A DNA stretch of 37,047 nucleotides from CAYLUN01 sp964386865 (GTDB lineage: Bacteria; Verrucomicrobiota; Kiritimatiellia; RFP12; UBA1067): positions 1 to 37,047 of the forward strand of contig CAYLUN010000053.1 in the NCBI GenBank assembly GCA_964386865.1, written 5' to 3'. How positions within the stretch are numbered: the first letter of the stretch is position 1; each line of letters starts with the position of its first letter. Both the position numbers and the translations under genes were made by a program. Under the pieces are notes generated by a model. That model was given only the letters and a program-made list of their open reading frames with translations, did no database searches and was not told where the DNA came from. This document shows, piece by piece, positions 15,375 through 20,692 of the stretch.

Positions 15375-16462
15375 TGATGAAAGCAACAAAGAAGTTCCTG
15401 TATGCCCCGGATTATGCCGTACCCCCGGGTGAGACGATTCGCGAGCAGATGGAGCACTACGGGTGGTCGCAACAGGAGTTGGCGATACGGCTCGACACCA
15501 CGCCGCAGACCATCAACCGCATCTTCAAGGGCGAACAGCCGATCACCCTGGAGACCGCGAATAAGCTCGAACGGGTCCTGGGCGCACCGGCGCGTTTCTG
15601 GAACAATCTTGAACTCAACTATCGGGAGGGGCTGACGAAGCTGGCGGACCGGGAGCGCCTGCAATCCGATCTGAATTGGCTCAAGTCGATCCCGGTGGCC
15701 GAACTGCGCAAGCGCAACGCTATCCCGAACACCAAGGACCCGGTGGAGCAGTTGGGAAATGTTCTGGCATTCTACGGGGTCGGCAATGTGAAGGCCTGGC
15801 GCGACTTGTGGGAAGAGCCTGCCGTAGCGGCCCGGCGGTCGTCATGCTTCGCTTCGCATCCCGGTGCGGCCTCGGCCTGGCTGCGCCTAGGCCAGTTACA
15901 GGCGCAGGAGCGCGCGTGCAAGCCCTATGACAAGGCGCGGTTCACGGCGACGCTCGACGAGATACGGGCCTTGACGAATGCGCCGCCAGAGACCGCTGTG
16001 CCGCAGTTGATCGAACACTGCGCGACCTGCGGGGTGGCCGTGGCGCTGGTGCCGGAGATGCCCAAGGCGCCGTGGTCGGGCGCCACCATGTGGCTGACGC
16101 CGGAGAAGGTGATGGTCCTGCTCAATCTGCGCGGCAAGGCGGAGGACAAGTTCTGGTTCTCCTTCTTCCATGAGGCAGGGCACGTGCTGCACGACTCCCG
16201 AAAGGATCTGCTGATCAACGACGGCACGAGCGGCGATCCGCGGGAGGTGCGCGCCAACGACTGCGCCGCCGAGAAGCTCATCCCCGCCCGCTTCAACGAG
16301 CGTATCCGGAAGGCGATATCCGACGCTGACATCCTGCGTCTCGCCGCCGAAATCGGCGTCTCCCCCGGCATTGTCGCTGGCCGGTATCAGTATCTGACAC
16401 AAGCGTGGCACCGGTTCAGAGCGCTGATCCGCACCTTCAATTGGCAACCGCAACCCGCATGA
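15374..16462 (+). CDS. HigA-type antitoxin fused to an ImmA/IrrE metallopeptidase domain
   Basis: A 362-residue antitoxin-like regulator. Residues 20-80 form an XRE helix-turn-helix of the HigA kind (SQQELAIRLDTTPQTINRIFKGEQPITLETANKLERVLG, then FWNNLELNY). A linker of about 170 residues leads to an ImmA/IrrE (DUF955) peptidase domain with the zinc motif HEAGH near residue 267 and the follow-on NDCAAEKLIPA block. Such fusions are known among HigA-like proteins; the peptidase could sense stress or cleave a partner. The first ATG at 15374 overlaps the toxin stop; a second ATG at 15377 is also possible. The segment near residue 155 (ARRSSCFASHPGAASAW) looks like a short inserted stretch in the linker. 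The four-helix-bundle gene follows after 18 bp. Confidence 0.88.
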   Translation: MMKATKKFLYAPDYAVPPGETIREQMEHYGWSQQELAIRLDTTPQTINRIFKGEQPITLETANKLERVLGAPARFWNNLELNYREGLTKLADRERLQSDLNWLKSIPVAELRKRNAIPNTKDPVEQLGNVLAFYGVGNVKAWRDLWEEPAVAARRSSCFASHPGAASAWLRLGQLQAQERACKPYDKARFTATLDEIRALTNAPPETAVPQLIEHCATCGVAVALVPEMPKAPWSGATMWLTPEKVMVLLNLRGKAEDKFWFSFFHEAGHVLHDSRKDLLINDGTSGDPREVRANDCAAEKLIPARFNERIRKAISDADILRLAAEIGVSPGIVAGRYQYLTQAWHRFRALIRTFNWQPQPA

Positions 16463-16480
16463 GAAACAGGCTCTAGCTGC

Positions 16481-16861
16481 ATGAGCGAGACAAACGAAGA
16501 AGGAAAAAGGCAGAAGGAAGATAACGATTTGCTTGGACGCACCAAGCAATTTGCACTGCGTATTATTCGGATGTACGCCTCGCTTCCGAAAACGACTGAA
16601 GCTCAGGTATTGGGAAAACAGATCTTGCGTTCAGGCACATCAGTGGGGGCGAATTACAGAGAAGCTTATAGGGGCCGGTCCAAAGCCGAGTTTTGCGCCA
16701 AAGCGGGCGATTGTCTACGCGAGATCGAGGAAACTGGCTACTGGCTGGAACTGCTTGTTGACTCTGGTATTATGCCCGCAGAAAGGCTTGCCCCGTTACG
16801 CCAAGAGTGTGGAGAGTTGATCGCCATCTTCGTCACGATTGTCAAAAAGGCAAAAGGATGA
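16481..16861 (+). CDS. Four-helix-bundle protein (S23 / 23S rRNA intervening-sequence family)
   Basis: A 126-residue protein of the family called four helix bundle or S23 ribosomal protein, first known from open frames inside 23S rRNA intervening sequences. The characteristic block is present: RTKQFALRIIRMYASLPKT, then LGKQILRSGTSVGANYREAYRGRSKAEFCAKAGDCLREIEETGYWLELL, and a final helix LAPLRQECGELIAIFVTIVKKAKG. Members probably form pentameric bundles and may bind nucleic acid; their cellular role is unresolved. The TGA stop overlaps the hsdS start (ATGA). The first residues are encoded by a purine-rich repeat that recurs around hsdS, so the N-terminus could be altered. The gene and hsdS are less GC-rich than hsdR and hsdM. 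Confidence 0.88.
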   Translation: MSETNEEGKRQKEDNDLLGRTKQFALRIIRMYASLPKTTEAQVLGKQILRSGTSVGANYREAYRGRSKAEFCAKAGDCLREIEETGYWLELLVDSGIMPAERLAPLRQECGELIAIFVTIVKKAKG

Positions 16862-18207
16862 AGGCAGAAGGAACAACCATCGGCGTTCTGCTGAAACCGC
16901 GTCGCGAAAAAGCGATTCCTGCGGAGTGTCCGGATTTGCCTTACATAGGCCTTGAGCACGTCGAAGCGCACACGACCAGGTTGCTCGGTTCCGTTCCGGC
17001 AACCGAAATGAAAAGCACGGCAAATCGCTTTTGCTCGGGCGACGTTCTTTATTCCCGGCTGCGTCCTTACTTAAACAAGGTTTGGCACGCAGACCGTGAC
17101 GGCTTGTGTTCATCAGAATTTATCGTGCTACCCGGAAATGAGTCAGTTGACGCAAATTTCCTGCGCTACCGCTTGAACTCAGCCGATTTCGTTTCGTTCG
17201 CAAACAGTTTAAACGCCGGCGACCGTCCGCGCGTGGATTTTGACCAGATTTCTTCCTTCATCCTTCCTCCTTTTTCCTTATCCCAACAGCGCCGCATCGT
17301 AGCCGAAATCGAAAAGCAATTCACGCGGCTGGAGGCGGGAGTCAGCGCACTCAAGCGCGTGCAGGCCAACCTCAAACGCTACCGCGCCGCCGTCCTAAAA
17401 GCCGCCTGCGAAGGAAAGCTCGTCCCCACAGAGGCCGCGCTGGCGCGCGCCGGAGGTCAGAGATCAGAGGTCGGAGGGCAGAAGGGATTCGAGACCGGCG
17501 GCCAACTGCTTAAACGCATTCTCACCGAGCGCCGCAATAACTGGCAGGGCCGCGGCCAATACAAAGAACCCGCCGCGCCCGACACCGCAAACCTGCCGCC
17601 GCTTCCTGAAGGATGGACTTGGGGAACTTCAAGCCAAGTGTTGCGCGAGGTCAAAGATGGTACGCACGACACACCCGCGTATCACCCGACTGGGATTCCC
17701 TTCATTACACAAAAGCACGTCAAGCCCAACGGCTTGGTTTTTGATGATTACAAGTTCATCTCTAAAGAAGACCACGACAATTTTTATCAGCGATCTAATC
17801 CCGAACGCGGGGATATCCTCGTTTCGATGATCGGAGTAAACCGTGGGGAAAGTTGCCTCATCAACAATAATGAGGTCTTCAGCATAAAGAATGTTGGGTT
17901 ATTCAAGCCACACCACTCATTATCGCACGCTAAGTTCATCCAATACTATTTGTCTTCGCGCCTCGGCCAGCAACTCATCCTTAAGCAATCAAAAGGAGGA
18001 GCACAGCCGTTCATTGGGTTAACAGAGCTTCGATCTTGGCCGATTCCTCTCCCACCCCTCGCCGAACAAACGCGGATCGTGGCGGAAGTGGAGCGGCGGT
18101 TGAGCGTGGTGGAAGAACTGGAAGCCACAGTGTCCGCCAACCTGCAACGCGCAGGGCGTCTGCGGCAGGCGGTTTTGCAGAAGGCATTTTCGGGAGAACT
18201 CTGTTGA
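16858..18207 (+). CDS. hsdS: Type I restriction-modification specificity subunit (HsdS)
   Basis: DNA-recognition subunit of 449 residues. It has the classical layout: target-recognition domain 1 (about 1-130), a coiled-coil conserved region (LSQQRRIVAEIEKQFTRLEAGVSALKRVQANLKRYRAAVLKAACEGKL), a linker, domain 2 (about 245-400) and a second coiled coil (LAEQTRIVAEVERRLSVVEELEATVSANLQRAGRLRQAVLQKAFSGEL). Each domain should read one half of a split target. The linker contains RAGGQRSEVGGQKG, encoded by a low-complexity repeat; spacer-length changes at this point alter target spacing in known enzymes. Purine-rich repeats lie at both ends of the domain 1 region. It overlaps the four-helix-bundle gene by 4 bp and is followed after 3 bp by the transposase-like gene. 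Domain 1 is at the short end of the normal range. Confidence 0.93.
   Translation: MKAEGTTIGVLLKPRREKAIPAECPDLPYIGLEHVEAHTTRLLGSVPATEMKSTANRFCSGDVLYSRLRPYLNKVWHADRDGLCSSEFIVLPGNESVDANFLRYRLNSADFVSFANSLNAGDRPRVDFDQISSFILPPFSLSQQRRIVAEIEKQFTRLEAGVSALKRVQANLKRYRAAVLKAACEGKLVPTEAALARAGGQRSEVGGQKGFETGGQLLKRILTERRNNWQGRGQYKEPAAPDTANLPPLPEGWTWGTSSQVLREVKDGTHDTPAYHPTGIPFITQKHVKPNGLVFDDYKFISKEDHDNFYQRSNPERGDILVSMIGVNRGESCLINNNEVFSIKNVGLFKPHHSLSHAKFIQYYLSSRLGQQLILKQSKGGAQPFIGLTELRSWPIPLPPLAEQTRIVAEVERRLSVVEELEATVSANLQRAGRLRQAVLQKAFSGELC
17452..17485. repeat. Low-complexity GGTCAGAG-type repeat inside hsdS
   Basis: Short units such as GGTCAGA, GATCAGA and GGTCGGA follow one another and encode the linker GGQRSEVGGQKG between the two halves of HsdS. 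The repeat stays in frame. Expansion or contraction by whole units would change linker length. Confidence 0.7.
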
Positions 18208-18210
18208 TCC

Positions 18211-19236
18211 ATGGACACCGCGCTTCCCAATCGTCAGAGCATCCGGATGAAGGGGTGGGATTACACCACCCCCGGCTGGTATTTCGTGACCATTTGCGTG
18301 CAGGACATGCGGCCGGTTTTCGGGACGGTCGTGAATGGGAAGATGGTGCTCAACGAGACGGGGCGGATGGCGCAGGAGATGTGGTTCGCCGTTGAGAAAT
18401 TCCACCCTGAATACCACCTCGACGAATTCGTGGTGATGCCCAACCATGTGCATGGCTTGGTGCGGCTGGAGGGCAGGCGCGACGGCCTACCCATGCAGGG
18501 CAGGCCCGACGACCTACCCCTGCAGGGCATGCCCGACGACCTACCCCTGCGCGTCGGAACGGCGGGGCTGCCGGATTTTGTGCGGCGGTTCAAATCCACG
18601 GCGGATGTGGCATGGCGGAAAATGGCAGGGGCTGGCCGTTGTGCCAGCCCGGACGCCATGCGCAATGGCAAACTGTGGCATCGCAATTATTGGGATGTGA
18701 TCGTGCGGGACGAGCAGGCGTTGGCCAACATCCGCCAATATATCCGGTTCAATCCCGCGAATTATGATCGGGTGATGAATGTCGGCGAGCCTCGCACGCT
18801 GGGCAATGCCGGGCTGCTGGCGCTGCCGAAGGTGGGGTTTCTCGCCAGCCGCGGGACAGGCGTAACGACCGAGCGGGCAGGCTGCCCCTGCGAACCGGGG
18901 GTGGCGATCATCTCGGGTTTTCTCTCGCCCATGGAGCGGGAGGTCTTTCGCGAGGGTCTGGCACACAAGCGGCCGCTGATCTGGGTCAAGCCGTGGGGTT
19001 TGGAGGAGGGCGCGCTTGCCGCGCCGGTGCGCCGCGCCGTTGACGAAGGCCGGCTGCTTGTGGTATCGCCCTTTGCCGACGACATCGAGGCCCCCAGCGT
19101 CCGCCGCGCGGCGTGGTGCAACCAATATGTTCTGGCGCACTGCGACCGGCTGGTTGTCGGGCATCTGAATCCCGGCGGGATGCTGTCCTGTGTTTTATCC
19201 GAAGCCGACCCAGATTTGGAGATCACCTATTTATGA
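18211..19236 (+). CDS. REP-associated tyrosine transposase (RAYT) fused to a DprA/SLOG-like domain
   Basis: A 341-residue two-domain protein. Residues 13-190 are a Y1/RAYT transposase: WDYTTPGWYFVTICV at the start, the metal-binding HUH-type motif MPNHVHGLV (His79, His81), LWHRNYWDVIVRD, and the candidate nucleophile Tyr177 in QYIRFNP. Residues 205-341 look like the Rossmann domain of DprA/SMF and other SLOG proteins: KVGFLASRG, then VAIISGFLSPMEREVF in place of the SGxAxGID motif, IWVKPWGL, EGRLLVVSPF, and RRAAWCNQYVLAHCDRLVVGHLNPGG in place of the RNRI...SG motif. Three 27-bp tandem units encode the loop at 88-114. The gene follows hsdS by 3 bp and its stop overlaps the hsdM start (ATGA), so it is built into the operon. 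REP mobilisation, DNA processing or nucleotide sensing are all possible. Confidence 0.8.
   Translation: MDTALPNRQSIRMKGWDYTTPGWYFVTICVQDMRPVFGTVVNGKMVLNETGRMAQEMWFAVEKFHPEYHLDEFVVMPNHVHGLVRLEGRRDGLPMQGRPDDLPLQGMPDDLPLRVGTAGLPDFVRRFKSTADVAWRKMAGAGRCASPDAMRNGKLWHRNYWDVIVRDEQALANIRQYIRFNPANYDRVMNVGEPRTLGNAGLLALPKVGFLASRGTGVTTERAGCPCEPGVAIISGFLSPMEREVFREGLAHKRPLIWVKPWGLEEGALAAPVRRAVDEGRLLVVSPFADDIEAPSVRRAAWCNQYVLAHCDRLVVGHLNPGGMLSCVLSEADPDLEITYL
18472..18552. repeat. Three tandem 27-bp units within the RAYT-SLOG gene
   Basis: Units at 18472-18498, 18499-18525 and 18526-18552 encode GRRDGLPMQ, GRPDDLPLQ and GMPDDLPLR. The second and third differ at very few bases. The repeat lies directly after the HxH motif, in a loop that in RAYT enzymes is near the DNA-binding surface, and it keeps the frame. 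Confidence 0.9.
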
Positions 19237-20690
19237 GCAACCCCACCGCCCTCGTTCAAAAACTCTGGAACTACTGCAGCATCCTGCGGGATGACGGACT
19301 GTCCTACGGCGATTACGTCGAGCAGTTGACCTTCCTCCTGTTCCTCAAAATGGCGGACGAGCAGTCGCGTCCGCCGTTCAACAAGACCTCCCCCATCCCC
19401 AAGGGCAAGGACTGGCCCGCCCTGCTGTCCAAGGACGGCGACGAGCTGGAGATCCATTACCGCCATGTGCTGGAGGAGCTCGGCAAGCGCCCCGGCATGC
19501 TCGGCGTCATCTTCCGCAAGGCGCAGAACAAGATCCAGGACCCCGCCAAGCTCCGCCGCCTCATCGTGGACCTGATCGACAAGGAGCAGTGGTCCAGCCT
19601 CTCCGCCGACGTCAAGGGCGACGCCTACGAGGGCCTACTCCAGAAGAACGCCGAGGACGTGAAGGGCGGCGCGGGCCAGTACTTCACCCCGCGCGCGCTC
19701 ATCTCCGCCATGGTGGACGTGGTCGCCCCGCAGCCGGGCCAGTCCGTCTGCGATCCGGCCTGCGGCACCGGCGGCTTCCTGCTCGCCGCCCACGATTACC
19801 TCTCCAAGCACTACGCCCTTGACCGCGCGCAGAAGCAGAAGCTCAAGAACGGCACCTTCTTCGGCATCGAGCTGGTCGACAGCGTCACCCGCCTCTGCGC
19901 CATGAACCTGCTGCTCCACGGCATCGGCGGCGACCTCGAGGAAGATCTGCCCGTCGTCACCAAGGACGCGCTCGCCGGCAAGCACGGCGAATACGAGATC
20001 GTCCTGGCCAATCCACCCTTCGGCAAGAAGAGCAGCGTCACCATCGTCAACGAGGCGGGCGAGCAGTCCAAGGAATCGCTCATCATCAACCGCGACGACT
20101 TCTGGGCCAGCACCAGCAACAAGCAGCTCAACTTCCTCCAGCACATCTTCACCATCCTCAAGCAGCACGGCCGCGCGGCCGTCGTGCTGCCCGACAACGT
20201 GCTCTTCGAAGGCGGCGCGGGCGAGACCATCCGCCGCGAGCTGCTCAAGCAGGCCGACGTCCACACCCTCCTGCGCCTGCCCACCGGCATCTTCTACGCC
20301 CAGGGCGTCAAGGCCAACGTCCTCTTCTTCGACCGCAAGCCCGCCCAGGAAAAGCCCTGGACCCAGAAGCTCTGGATCTACGACCTGCGCACCAACCTGC
20401 ACTTCACCCTCAAGGAAAGCACCCTTAAGCGCAGCGACCTCGACGGCTTCGTCGCCTGCTACAACCCCAAGAATCGCACCGACCGCCAGGAGACCGACCG
20501 CTTCAAGTCCTTCACCTACGCCGAGCTGGCCAAGCGCGACAAGGTCAACCTCGACATCTTCTGGCTCAAAGACGACGCCCTCGAAGAATCCGCCAACCTC
20601 CCCGCCCCCGGCATCATCGCCCAAGAGATCACCGACGACCTCGAAGCCGCCCTCGAACAATTCGCCACCATCACGGAGGACTTAAAGTAA
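19233..20690 (+). CDS. hsdM: Type I restriction-modification DNA methyltransferase (HsdM)
   Basis: N6-adenine methyltransferase subunit of 485 residues that forms the modification core with HsdS. The N-terminal helical domain (LVQKLWNYCSILRDDGLSYGDYVEQLTFLLFLKM) is followed by the Rossmann domain with GQYFTPR (148-154), SAM-binding DPACGTGGF (174-182) and the catalytic NPPF (260-263). The C-terminal region (VLPDNVLFEGG, LRLPTGIFYAQGVKANVLFFDR) is complete. The ATG at 19233 overlaps the stop of the RAYT-SLOG gene; longer readings would run through that gene. The TIR gene begins 2 bp after the stop. High GC and codon use resemble hsdR rather than hsdS or the TIR gene. Confidence 0.95.
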   Translation: MSNPTALVQKLWNYCSILRDDGLSYGDYVEQLTFLLFLKMADEQSRPPFNKTSPIPKGKDWPALLSKDGDELEIHYRHVLEELGKRPGMLGVIFRKAQNKIQDPAKLRRLIVDLIDKEQWSSLSADVKGDAYEGLLQKNAEDVKGGAGQYFTPRALISAMVDVVAPQPGQSVCDPACGTGGFLLAAHDYLSKHYALDRAQKQKLKNGTFFGIELVDSVTRLCAMNLLLHGIGGDLEEDLPVVTKDALAGKHGEYEIVLANPPFGKKSSVTIVNEAGEQSKESLIINRDDFWASTSNKQLNFLQHIFTILKQHGRAAVVLPDNVLFEGGAGETIRRELLKQADVHTLLRLPTGIFYAQGVKANVLFFDRKPAQEKPWTQKLWIYDLRTNLHFTLKESTLKRSDLDGFVACYNPKNRTDRQETDRFKSFTYAELAKRDKVNLDIFWLKDDALEESANLPAPGIIAQEITDDLEAALEQFATITEDLK

Positions 20691-20692
20691 GC

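Noticed and set aside
16481..16861. Diversity-generating retroelement accessory protein (Avd)
   Set aside because: The family is related, but there is no reverse transcriptase and no template/variable repeat pair in the window.
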